Assembly (NCBI GenBank): GCA_965220935.1
Contig: OZ244857.1
Span: 1,922,001 to 1,986,000 of the forward strand
Length of the DNA stretch: 64,000 nt
Source: Bin80 sp965220935
Lineage (GTDB): Bacteria > Bacteroidota > Rhodothermia > Rhodothermales > Bin80
Reading direction: 5' to 3'
This document shows positions 1 through 8,087 of the stretch, in pieces. The notes under the pieces were generated by a model. That model was not told the DNA's origin and did no database searches. It was given only the letters and a program-made list of their open reading frames with translations. The stretch's first letter is position 1. Each line of letters begins with the position of its first letter. Made by a program: the position numbers and the translations under genes.

Positions 1-242
1 CCAGCCCATCCTTGATTTTGAACACGATAAAAGACCCATGCACCCTCGGGAAGTCGCTCAATCAGGCCTGCGGAGGCCAGAATTTTTAGATGGTTTGATA
101 GGCGGGGTTGACTCAGTCGAAGAATTTGTGCCAGTTCGCCAACAGACAGATCCAAATTCCGAAGTAGAACTAATACACGAAGCCGAGTTGTCTGCCCAGC
201 AGCTTTTAATGCATCTACATAAAGATTGGGAGGAGCGGTCAT
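1..242 (-). CDS. ArsR/SmtB-type winged-helix regulator, N-terminal part (runs off the window)
   Basis: Reading the minus strand from the ATG at 242-240 gives about 80 residues that continue past base 1. The sequence has an ArsR-type winged helix: a first helix around QTTRLRVLVLLRN, then the recognition-helix region LSQPRLSNHLKILASAGL, then a wing with EGAWVFYRV. The wing wording resembles the ArsR-methyltransferase fusion proteins found near methionine-cycle genes, so the missing C-terminal part could carry a SAM-dependent methyltransferase; that is inference. No metal-binding cysteine pair is visible in the part seen. AT-rich, partly palindromic sequence lies just upstream (245-275) and could hold its promoter or operator. 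Confidence 0.8.
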   Translation of the reverse strand, partial: MTAPPNLYVDALKAAGQTTRLRVLVLLRNLDLSVGELAQILRLSQPRLSNHLKILASAGLIERLPEGAWVFYRVQNQGWA

Positions 243-599
243 ATTAATAAATATAAACTTTTTATTATATGTTTATTTTCAAAAATGTTCCTGAAACATC
301 ACTTGTTGAATCGTGGACTTGTAGTAGGGGTTCTTAGATGGTTGCCATTGATGAGCATGGGGGTGATGCTGAGGTCTGCACCGATCTTTAATCTATTCAA
401 GGAGTTCAACTGCAACGTGTCTGACAATTATATTCATGATCACGTCAACTGCTTGAATCTGTAATTCCACCTCATTTTGTTGTTTAGTGATCAAAATTTC
501 GTATATTTGCATCCGCCGGTGTTATGTTGTTTACGTAATGAATCGAAAATTTAGCGCTATCCTAATTAGATATACACTCTGCCAGCCTCCTGAAAAAAT

Positions 600-611
600 G
601 GGGGGGGGGGG
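600..611. repeat. Homopolymeric G tract (12 G)
   Basis: Twelve consecutive G residues are preceded by six A and a T. A C tract with the same context in inverse orientation (seven A, T, nine G on the minus strand) lies at 39688-39704. Such tracts slip easily during replication, but no convincing reading frame crosses this one, so there is no evidence for phase-variable coding. Confidence 0.9.
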
Positions 612-698
612 CATTTTCTCTGTAAGTATTCCCCATTACTACCGAAGCTCAGAGATCGTTTTCTCTGGTTAAGTCCCGCCTACTTTCGGCCCTTTAAG

Positions 699-716
699 AC
701 TCGCCACAGGGCGAGT
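699..716. other. Short perfect hairpin (7-bp stem, 4-nt loop)
   Basis: ACTCGCC at 699-705 pairs with GGCGAGT at 710-716 across the loop ACAG. There is no T run after it on either strand, so it is not a typical intrinsic terminator. It lies about 100 bases upstream of the membrane-protein gene and could be a leader structure. Confidence 0.4.
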
Positions 717-821
717 ATCTCCAATTTATCGGAAAATATTCTGCAGGTTTTCCGTTGCTGTAGCTCACTCCATCATCGTGGATACACGGCTTGATTGTAT
801 CCAATATTGTTCATAACTACC

Positions 822-2429
822 ATGAAGTTCCTTGATATTCTAAGATATTTTAATCCATTTCGTAGGGATGAAAAATCAGATTCCCAATCTGATAAGTACA
901 CATTTGATGTAGCCTTGGAAGCGATATCCGAAGATACGGAAGTGGGGACCAACGCCCTGATTGAAAAGGGTAGCACTGATGGCCAAAAAGATTTACCTCC
1001 GCAGAATTGGGAGGGTCTCAATGTTACTGAAGAACAGGTTGTCAAAGCATATCAGCGCCTCATTGATGCTGAAACGAAAGCCTATGATCGCGATCAACGA
1101 GAGCTGATATCAAAACTTAAATCCTTTAATCCGCGCCTTTTCCCTTCGGATGAGGTTTCTGACGATTTTTCAGATGAGGATCATTCAATCATAGTAGATC
1201 AGGCAAAGTCAGACATGGAGACAACAATTTCAGAAAATAAACCTGCAATTGAAAACAAACTAACCCGAGTCTGTGATGTAAGGGAAGAGTATCAGGCATT
1301 CAAGGACAAAAATAAATTGAATTATGATTTAGACCTTCCCGTAGGGTGGCGGAATAAATTAAAGCCTTGGCTATTGCTTTTTGGTGCTGTGCTTGTTGAG
1401 TCCGTCATCAACGGGTGGTTCTTTAAAAATCAAGCTGATGGAAAGTTCATAGAATTTATTTGGCAAGCATTTCTGATAGCTGCCGTTAATGTATGTGTTA
1501 TAGGATTATTAATTAGATCTTCATGGAAATATCTCTATCATATTAGATCACATCTCAAGATCTGGGCCGTCCTTGGTCTGGTCATTTTTTCATTGACTGC
1601 ATTTACGTTTAACTTGGGAGCGGCTCATTTTCGAGATGCGATCCCTGAAGAGTACCCAGACTCAGGCGATGAATGCTTTAGCGCGGCCAAGTATGAGTTT
1701 GCAGGACAAGAAGCGCTCTGTTTGCTGTGGAGCGAGAAAACCAAGCTTGCAGATTTTCAGGCGTATGCATTCTTCATTCTTGGAATAGGCTTTATTCTTT
1801 TTGGGGTCTTCAAGTGGATGGACATCTTTCCCGGTTATCCAGGACATGCAAAGAAACAGCGTCAGTTACAAGAGGCACTGAAAGACTTAGATAAGGAACG
1901 TGATTCATTAATCTCAAAGTTGGAGGAAATCTACAAGATTGCCAGACAGAAACTGTCATCATCATCAAGCATTCAAGATCATCAAGCAATTATAAGTTTG
2001 ATCAATGGAGTAGACGACAATAATGATAACACCTTTACACCTACAATCCTTGACGATCATAAACTTGCATTAAAACTGCGGGGCAATATCCAAGATAAAT
2101 ACAAAGATATGCGAAATAGTCTTCATTACGGTGCTCAACATTGTGTTAAAGCATTAACATTCTACAGGAAGGCAAATCGCGCTGCAAGAGAAGATATCGC
2201 AAGTGTACCATCTGACTGGGATCAACAATGGATACCAGACTGGTACATCCCCGAAGATCCAGGTGATGTAGGACTATGCTCTTCGGAATATGCTGAGTCT
2301 CTACACGACAGAGAATTGATGTACATTGAAGGTTCCCTTGATCCTTCTTATAGAAAAGCGCTTGAAAAAGTTGATTTATTATCCAAGCCTCCACAGAAAA
2401 AAGAAGTCCCCATCATTGTCCAGATTTAG
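822..2429 (+). CDS. Four-helix membrane protein with coiled coil, first gene of a three-gene cassette
   Basis: Unrecognised function. The ATG at 822 (MKFLDILRYF) is preferred over an upstream in-frame TTG at 795. Numbering from the TTG, there is an acidic soluble region of about 180 residues, three hydrophobic segments (about 191-209, 221-242, 254-276), a short external loop containing HFRDA, a fourth hydrophobic segment (about 322-340), an FPGYPG motif, then a charged coiled coil (about 350-390) and a soluble tail. The next gene has the same architecture and shares NLG-x2-H-[FY]-RDA, YRKANRAAR/YRTANRAVR and a WD-x-x-W-x-PDW motif, so the two are paralogues. I recall unnamed proteins with NG-x-FF, HYRDA and PYPGY motifs elsewhere but cannot name a family. 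A complex with the two downstream products is inferred from co-orientation. Confidence 0.8.
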   Translation: MKFLDILRYFNPFRRDEKSDSQSDKYTFDVALEAISEDTEVGTNALIEKGSTDGQKDLPPQNWEGLNVTEEQVVKAYQRLIDAETKAYDRDQRELISKLKSFNPRLFPSDEVSDDFSDEDHSIIVDQAKSDMETTISENKPAIENKLTRVCDVREEYQAFKDKNKLNYDLDLPVGWRNKLKPWLLLFGAVLVESVINGWFFKNQADGKFIEFIWQAFLIAAVNVCVIGLLIRSSWKYLYHIRSHLKIWAVLGLVIFSLTAFTFNLGAAHFRDAIPEEYPDSGDECFSAAKYEFAGQEALCLLWSEKTKLADFQAYAFFILGIGFILFGVFKWMDIFPGYPGHAKKQRQLQEALKDLDKERDSLISKLEEIYKIARQKLSSSSSIQDHQAIISLINGVDDNNDNTFTPTILDDHKLALKLRGNIQDKYKDMRNSLHYGAQHCVKALTFYRKANRAAREDIASVPSDWDQQWIPDWYIPEDPGDVGLCSSEYAESLHDRELMYIEGSLDPSYRKALEKVDLLSKPPQKKEVPIIVQI

Positions 2430-3803
2430 ATGATTGACGCCCTGGATGCTTCTATTTACCCACGACATTAACAAATCTCATAGTAGTTTTAATGCCATTT
2501 GATTCAATCAAAAATGATCTTGATAGCCAAAAGCGTGGAAGCCTCTCAACAGTTGAGATAGAGCGTATTGCTGAGCAACGAGGAATAAATAGTCAACCTT
2601 TGAAATCAGACAGTGTACCTGATATCAGGGAATTAATAATTATAAACATTTGTCAAGGCTTGCATACAGAAACTTTGTCGTGTTATGCTAATGATGAAAT
2701 TGATGTTCGCTCAAAAGTTCATCCCTATCTAATTAAAACAAAATTTGACTCTTCAGAACAGTCGGATTGGATCAGTGATATCCCTCAGGAAGATTCATCA
2801 ATTATCTTTTCTGCAATCATGAATAATAACCGATATGATTTAGATGAAACTGGGAGAAAAGCTCTCAATGAGCAAAACGATTTAATCCAATTCAAAAAAG
2901 AAAACAAGCTTGATCGAGAAGCCGAATACCCTGACAATCAAAGAAAAATTTTTTTGATCATTGGTGGAGTTATATCTGTGATTGGTGTATCTACGCTTGG
3001 ACTCCTTGCTTCTCAGGATAGCGATTTTAGTACCTTAGGGGTTTTTGGCGCAACACTACTGATCTTATTGATCAATTCAATTCTGGGCATCATTTCAGCT
3101 GAAGTATTTCGTGCATGGAATCACTGTCGTGAATCTCTTCGGATTACTTCAAAAATTCTTCTCTTTATTTTAGTTACACTCGTAATCATCTTCAATTTGG
3201 GTATCGGTCATTACAGGGATGCTATGGATCCAAATTACCCGCCAATCTCTACATCAGAAGCAAGTGATCCTAATAATTCTGAAACACAAAGTGAGTCAAC
3301 TCAGATTGTGAGTGATAACGAAAATATTGCTACTTCAGAACATAGATCTAGTCAAGAAGCGGCTGACTTGTTATTCAGCAAATTCATCGTAATGAATGAC
3401 TTCTTTTCATATATCCTTGTCATTTTAGGAATCATATTGTTTGGGGCAATAACTTGGCTGATGTGGAAAAATGATGATGAATATTTGCTGTATGGGCGGA
3501 AAACTCGTCAATTTAAGCGTCACATGAAAGACTGGTATACCGTTCAAAAAAACATTTTAAGTAATCTACAAACTGAACGTGATCAAATCACTAATCGTCT
3601 TAAGGAATCTCAAATTGATTTTGTAAAAGAACGTAACTCTGTATTAACGATTTATAAAAACTCCCTCATTACTGCAACTAATCTAATTGACGATATCAGA
3701 GCTACATGTGTGATTTCAATCCGTATCTACAGAACAGCAAATAGAGCAGTTCGTCCGAAGTTAACCCCACCGCCGCCCCAATGGGATGGGGGTTGTCCGA
3801 AAA

Positions 3804-5177
3804 TTAGTTGACGTTCGGAATTCTTATCCGATTAGAGATAGACTTCATTTCCTCTTTATGTACAGATTCTGTTGAATCCATAGGGGGTATCTTGTGTTCA
3901 TTTTGCCTCGGGTTGGGTGCTTTCTCCATGGATGGCACCCGCTCCAGAAGTGCTTTCTGCAGCGTTGGCAGATGACTGGATCCAGCAATGGGGTTGAAGT
4001 TCTGCTCGCTCTTGATGATGGACATGGCAATCCATCGGTGATACTGACTTGAGTTCACCCAGCGTTTGATCCGCTTGAGGTTCGCTTCAAGCTCGCTATT
4101 GATGCTCTCAATGATATTGGTCGTCTGGAAACTCCTTCCCAATTCGTCCACCACTCCGAGTTTTTGGAGTGTCAGGGTTTCTTCTAAGCCTTCCCGCAAG
4201 CTCTTGGCGGCCATGCCTTCTCCTTCTTTGTCCAGCGTATCACAGAGGGTGTCCAACTTCTGCTTGGCTTCGTCATACTCTGTGGTCTTATACGCATCAT
4301 TGAGTTTCGATTTGATACGTTGTTTTGACGCTTGCCTCACTTTCCCGAGCACATTCTCCCGTTTGTGCCAGGTGCAACGTTGCACCTGAGCATACTCCCC
4401 AAAGACATCCTCGACCGCTTTACGAAGTCCTTTGGCTCCATCAATGCAGACCAGCAGTCCCTTCTCATAACGCAAGCCGCGTTCAATCAGATTCAACAAT
4501 AACCCCTCAACGGCCTCAGCATTCTCCGTCGTCGCCTCTACGAATCCCAGAACGCGCTTCTGTCCCTCTTCGGTAATACCCACACAGTGCAAGATTTGGC
4601 GTTCACGCATATATTTGCCGTCAATCATGAGGACCACATACGTTTCGGATCCGATCTGGCGCCGTTCAAACGCTTCCAACTCTCGCGTACTTTGCTCAAT
4701 GAATGCCTCACTGACCGAGGATTTGAAGGGAGCAATGCCATTGATGAAGGCACGGACCACTTTGCGATAATTACGCTGCGTGAGTCCATAGAAGACCTGA
4801 TTGGTCAAATGCTCTTGTTGCTTCGGTGGCAGTTTACGCAACTTCTGATAGCGTTGGAGAGGAACCTCTTTCTTGGTCACCCTATCGCGGACACGGGGGA
4901 CTCGGATCGGCAGTCGCTCCCCTTGAATCTTGATGGAGCCTGGATTGGATCCCCACCGTTGATAGCGCCCCTCATGGACATCGTCATGCTTCGCGTACGC
5001 TCCACATAAATGCTCCACTTCATTGTCAATTAACAGCAGGGCAAGGATCTCCTGCGCCATTGTGACATAATCATCCACTAACTTCCCTGCGCTGACATCA
5101 TCTTGAAGCTCTTCTTCAAAGAGCTCCATAAAGCCATTGTCTCGTTCGGGGAGACCTTGTCGATAGGTTGTTTTCAT
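3804..5177 (-). CDS. IS256-family (Mutator-type) transposase
   Basis: The 457-residue product is a DDE transposase of the IS256/MuDR class. Likely catalytic residues are D186 (in VVLMIDGKYM), D246 (in LLVCIDGAKG) and E357 (in TTNIIESINSEL). The family's C-x2-H segment appears as CTWHKRENV at about 268-276. The N-terminal half carries basic DNA-binding sequence (QGERLPIRVPRVRDR, then the LPPKQQEHLTNQVFYGLT region). Length and motifs suggest a functional enzyme. It lies 93 bases downstream of the paralogous gene on the same strand and probably shares its transcript. The stop codon lies inside the left inverted repeat, so almost no non-coding DNA remains on that side. Confidence 0.95.
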   Translation of the reverse strand: MKTTYRQGLPERDNGFMELFEEELQDDVSAGKLVDDYVTMAQEILALLLIDNEVEHLCGAYAKHDDVHEGRYQRWGSNPGSIKIQGERLPIRVPRVRDRVTKKEVPLQRYQKLRKLPPKQQEHLTNQVFYGLTQRNYRKVVRAFINGIAPFKSSVSEAFIEQSTRELEAFERRQIGSETYVVLMIDGKYMRERQILHCVGITEEGQKRVLGFVEATTENAEAVEGLLLNLIERGLRYEKGLLVCIDGAKGLRKAVEDVFGEYAQVQRCTWHKRENVLGKVRQASKQRIKSKLNDAYKTTEYDEAKQKLDTLCDTLDKEGEGMAAKSLREGLEETLTLQKLGVVDELGRSFQTTNIIESINSELEANLKRIKRWVNSSQYHRWIAMSIIKSEQNFNPIAGSSHLPTLQKALLERVPSMEKAPNPRQNEHKIPPMDSTESVHKEEMKSISNRIRIPNVN

Positions 5178-5270
5178 TAAATTGGGTAGATTAAAGAGTA
5201 AAAAGAGAAACAGAAACGACAGAACCTATGGGTTTTTGTCGTTCTTGCTGGCAACGTCTGGAGAGATCCA

Positions 5271-6296
5271 TCATGTGGAAGGAAACAGAGACGTTTGCAT
5301 GGAAGAAAGATACGAAGCATGAGCGAGTCGATGCATCTTTGATTCGCGTTCCAGCAGCAACAGTGCGAGTTGTGCACGACGCGACTGGGGAGACAGCCAG
5401 TGACGGATGCCTCGCAGTCGCTGATTCACATACTGCACGGTATGGGTAACGCAAGAGGTTGTGCGCAGACTGCGACTCAAGTGCTCATACCGTCCGGTTT
5501 GATGCAAGGTCAGACATAGATCCAGATCCTTGAACAGACGCTGGGCAGCCGAACGATTCCATCGCAGGAGGCGGTCATGAATCCGCAAGAGCGCCTCCCG
5601 TGCCTGTTTGGCATCAGGAATGGAGAAGGCACGGTTGATCTGCCCCCGCATCTGGGTTTGTTGCTCCTCGGTGAGAACACTTACGATCCGTTCACGCTTG
5701 TGCAGATGGCAATGCTGCAGGCGAATGCGCTCACCACCCAGGTCCATTAACACCTGATCCAGCGTGACGGTGACGGGGGTGATACAAAGCAGTCCATCGT
5801 CAAGCGACAGTCCACGATGGAGAAGCGACGCAAACAAATGCGTCACACGGGCGATATTCTGTGCGGAGGCCTGCTCAAATCCTAACATACGCCGATCGCC
5901 TTCCAAAGTAGAGCCCATACACAGCAAGAAGGGTGCACCCCAGACGCGTAGCACATCCATCCACAACACGGCATAGGTCTCTTCGTCAAGACGGCGGTGA
6001 TCAAAGACTTCCAGCGCCTCCATGCGAATCTGATGGAGATCGGCCTCATCCCCATATTCGGGGAAACTGGGCGACGACAAAGGCGCTGTCGATGTCTCTT
6101 CTTCTGGATCTGCATGAATGGGTTCTTGAGCAGAATCAGACGTAGTGTCAAGAGCACTGGGCATGCCAAGATCGTGCGTGAGGTGCTGGATCAAGTCACT
6201 ACAGTGGCGTAACAGAGACACGCGTAACTGTTGCCCAGAGACCCCAGCTTCTTCCAAGGTCTGCTGTAACTGTCCAAAATCTTCAGGTAATAGCAT
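5271..6296 (-). CDS. Catalytically degenerate transposase paralogue carried by the same IS
   Basis: The 341-residue product aligns by eye with the transposase domain of its neighbour: LDEETYAVLWMDVLRVWGA with IGSETYVVLMIDGKYMRER, LQHCHLHKRERI with VQRCTWHKRENV, and SRSLRTTSCVTHTV with GRSFQTTNIIESIN. Of the DDE residues only the first remains (D114); the second position reads T (LCITPVTV, about T173) and the glutamate position reads T (about T284). The N-terminal 85 residues are unrelated, acidic and proline/serine-rich. The frame is open throughout, which suggests selection for a non-catalytic role such as a regulator or structural subunit of the transposition complex. The role is inference. 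Confidence 0.85.
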   Translation of the reverse strand: MLLPEDFGQLQQTLEEAGVSGQQLRVSLLRHCSDLIQHLTHDLGMPSALDTTSDSAQEPIHADPEEETSTAPLSSPSFPEYGDEADLHQIRMEALEVFDHRRLDEETYAVLWMDVLRVWGAPFLLCMGSTLEGDRRMLGFEQASAQNIARVTHLFASLLHRGLSLDDGLLCITPVTVTLDQVLMDLGGERIRLQHCHLHKRERIVSVLTEEQQTQMRGQINRAFSIPDAKQAREALLRIHDRLLRWNRSAAQRLFKDLDLCLTLHQTGRYEHLSRSLRTTSCVTHTVQYVNQRLRGIRHWLSPQSRRAQLALLLLERESKMHRLAHASYLSSMQTSLFPST

Positions 6297-6654
6297 GAGT
6301 TAATGTTGATAATATGGAATGGATTAGGATACCAGTAGATGGTTCCCAGAATATTGAACGTCAACTAATTTTCGGACAACCCCATGGGATGAGGATTGGA
6401 AGCCCGACTGGAAAAGTTTGACTCCTGTTAGCACTGACTTTCTATGTTCTGGGGAAGATGCTCTTACAATGACGCAACACCGACAGCAGGTCATTAATGA
6501 ACACATTAATAATTTGGAAAAAATTTATCACAAATTTATTGAAGAAGTTTCAAGTTATGGCCCTCAAATAAAGCCATCTAACGACTCACTGAATTAAATT
6601 CATCTGATATTTCTTCCCACCTTTCACACTGCTCATATCCACATTTAACCCCCA

Positions 6655-7515
6655 ATGATTGCCTTGATTCATAGCACTAGATGTGCCATTCTGCTCTTCT
6701 GTATGATAATTATTGGCGGATTCTCAGACTCTGATGTCTCTGCCCAAGAATGCCCACCTACTGAAACAGAAGTAGCAGATACAATTCGTATCGCCATAGT
6801 TGTTGATCATTCTAGTGCGCCTTCCGAATTTCAGATAAATGAGGCTATAACTGGAATTGAGAATGTACTCAATTCTGTAAAATCCACTGATAGCACAGAA
6901 GTCATTGTAACGAAACTTAAGAATCATCATTTAGACTCAAACTCAATATCTCTGTATCAACCAGCCTTCAAGCTTGATGATGGAGAAGGAGTAAAAGACT
7001 GTGAGTGTAATGATTGGTTGAAAATTTGCATTCCTAAGGATGAGTATAAACGACTTAAGCATGATCATGGCATGAAAATTAATATTAATGTTAAGGCATT
7101 CCAGGAGAACATACTCTTTAATGCTGATTCATTGTTAAGATTAGATCCAGAGGATGATTCTCCGATACTACGTGAGATCAGATCACTTGACCATAATGTG
7201 TGTAATGAAAAATGTGATCAGTTATGGATAATTTCAGATATGTTAGAAAATTCATTGCAATTCAATTTTTATGAGTCAGTTCCAAATTTCCAGAATGCTG
7301 AGAGTAAGATTAAGAGACACTTTGGATTTCCTCAGAACATTGGCAGTACCATAGTTTTCAATATTAACAGATGCCATGGCGATGGAGGACAAATTCAGGA
7401 ATCGGACAATTTTGAACCTTTCTGGAATGATTACTTTACACGTGTCACTGGGCGAAAGCCTAGTTGGGAATATCTGCCAACTGGAGGAGATTGCCCCGAA
7501 CAAGACGATTCCTGA
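6655..7515 (+). CDS. Secreted protein with vWA-like pattern, third gene of the cassette
   Basis: The 286-residue product begins with a signal peptide (basic start, hydrophobic AILLFCMIIIGG, likely cleavage after VSAQ near residue 31). After it comes TIRIAIVVDHSSAP, a beta strand followed by a D-x-S-S pattern, and later QLWIISDMLENS, a strand ending in a conserved aspartate. This order is what a von Willebrand factor A/Rossmann-like fold would show, with an incomplete MIDAS. Several cysteines (CECNDWLKIC, CNEKC) suggest disulfides, consistent with periplasmic location. It follows the split membrane-protein gene by 57 bases on the same strand and probably acts with both membrane proteins. The fold is inferred from motifs only. 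Confidence 0.8.
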   Translation: MIALIHSTRCAILLFCMIIIGGFSDSDVSAQECPPTETEVADTIRIAIVVDHSSAPSEFQINEAITGIENVLNSVKSTDSTEVIVTKLKNHHLDSNSISLYQPAFKLDDGEGVKDCECNDWLKICIPKDEYKRLKHDHGMKININVKAFQENILFNADSLLRLDPEDDSPILREIRSLDHNVCNEKCDQLWIISDMLENSLQFNFYESVPNFQNAESKIKRHFGFPQNIGSTIVFNINRCHGDGGQIQESDNFEPFWNDYFTRVTGRKPSWEYLPTGGDCPEQDDS

Positions 7516-8087
7516 GTTGTCAGTAGGACACCACATTTAGAAGCCTCTAACTTGAATTTTTACAAACTTTTTTTGAACTCCATTCGCGGACTGAACACTT
7601 TAAAGTTTCTGTCAGTCAGATCATTATTTTGATTTTACTCAATTATGCTGATCATATAAAACTGGTACCATTGTTCAGGTATCACTGCTTGTGAGCTTTG
7701 ATCCGATACTCAGAGCATTGTGGATTTTGCGCCATCACTAATTTCATAGATTCAACCCACTGAATTTTGTGAAATCACCTATTCTGGCATGTCACTCACC
7801 AATCAATAGAAATCCATATCTTGAACAGATGGCTTCTATTCATCGTTTATCACTTTGATTATTGCTGATAGACATACTGCTCAATCTGCACGAACCTCTC
7901 TGTATTGGTAACACTGATTTCAAATAATTTTGCATCATAGCGTTCTGTACCCCAGAGAGTTCAGAAATCATGAATCTCCGAGCCATATACCGCTCTAAAC
8001 TACATGACTTTGATTCATAGTCCCATTGTAATCTATTGAAATGGTCATCAAAAACTCATACCATTATAGTGGCATTTGAAAATCCTA
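7516..8087. other. Intergenic region before the restriction operon
   Basis: About 570 AT-rich bases without a convincing gene on either strand. The region separates the membrane-protein cassette from hsdR and probably holds the promoter of the restriction operon. I see no repeats, tRNA or clear terminator. Confidence 0.5.

Larger units (their letters stand above)
243..821. other. Intergenic region with no recognisable gene
   Basis: About 580 bases separate the ArsR-type gene from the membrane-protein cassette. Short open frames occur but none has a recognisable product. Two local structures are listed separately: a run of twelve G at 600-611 and a short perfect hairpin at 699-716. The promoter of the downstream cassette must lie here or within 720-820, but I cannot point to it. 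Confidence 0.5.
3789..6383 (-). mobile_element. IS256-type insertion sequence, 2595 bp, with two genes
   Basis: The ends are a perfect 28-bp inverted repeat: 3789-3816 begins GGGGTTGTCCGAAAATTAG, and 6356-6383 is its exact reverse complement. The element is flanked by an 8-bp direct repeat ATGGGATG at 3781-3788 and 6384-6391, the size expected for IS256-family transposition. It carries two genes on the minus strand: a full transposase at 3804-5177 and, upstream in the same direction, a degenerate paralogue at 5271-6296. Perfect ends, a perfect target duplication and intact genes point to a recent insertion. Confidence 0.95.
2492..6597 (+). pseudogene. Second membrane-protein paralogue of the cassette, split by an IS256-type element
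   Basis: The reading frame from ATG 2492 runs to the insertion at 3788 and resumes at 6392, ending with TAA at 6595-6597. Joining 2492-3788 to 6392-6597 restores a 500-residue frame, including the WDEDWKPDWKS motif that matches WDQQWIPDWYI in the upstream paralogue. Hydrophobic segments lie at about 152-173, 181-205, 219-238 and 303-325, followed by a coiled coil. The interrupted form ends with four foreign residues from the IS, so it loses only about 68 C-terminal residues and could still make a membrane protein of roughly 439 residues. The insertion seems recent because both halves are otherwise intact. Function is unknown. Confidence 0.85.

Noticed and set aside
38..247. Plus-strand 69-codon frame
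   Set aside because: It is antisense to a clear ArsR-type winged helix on the minus strand.
487..672. 61-codon frame crossing the G12 tract, possibly phase-variable
   Set aside because: The translation has no protein-like features apart from the glycine run and no downstream frame to be switched on.
4066..5009. Plus-strand frames inside the IS256-type element
   Set aside because: They are antisense shadows of the transposase gene.
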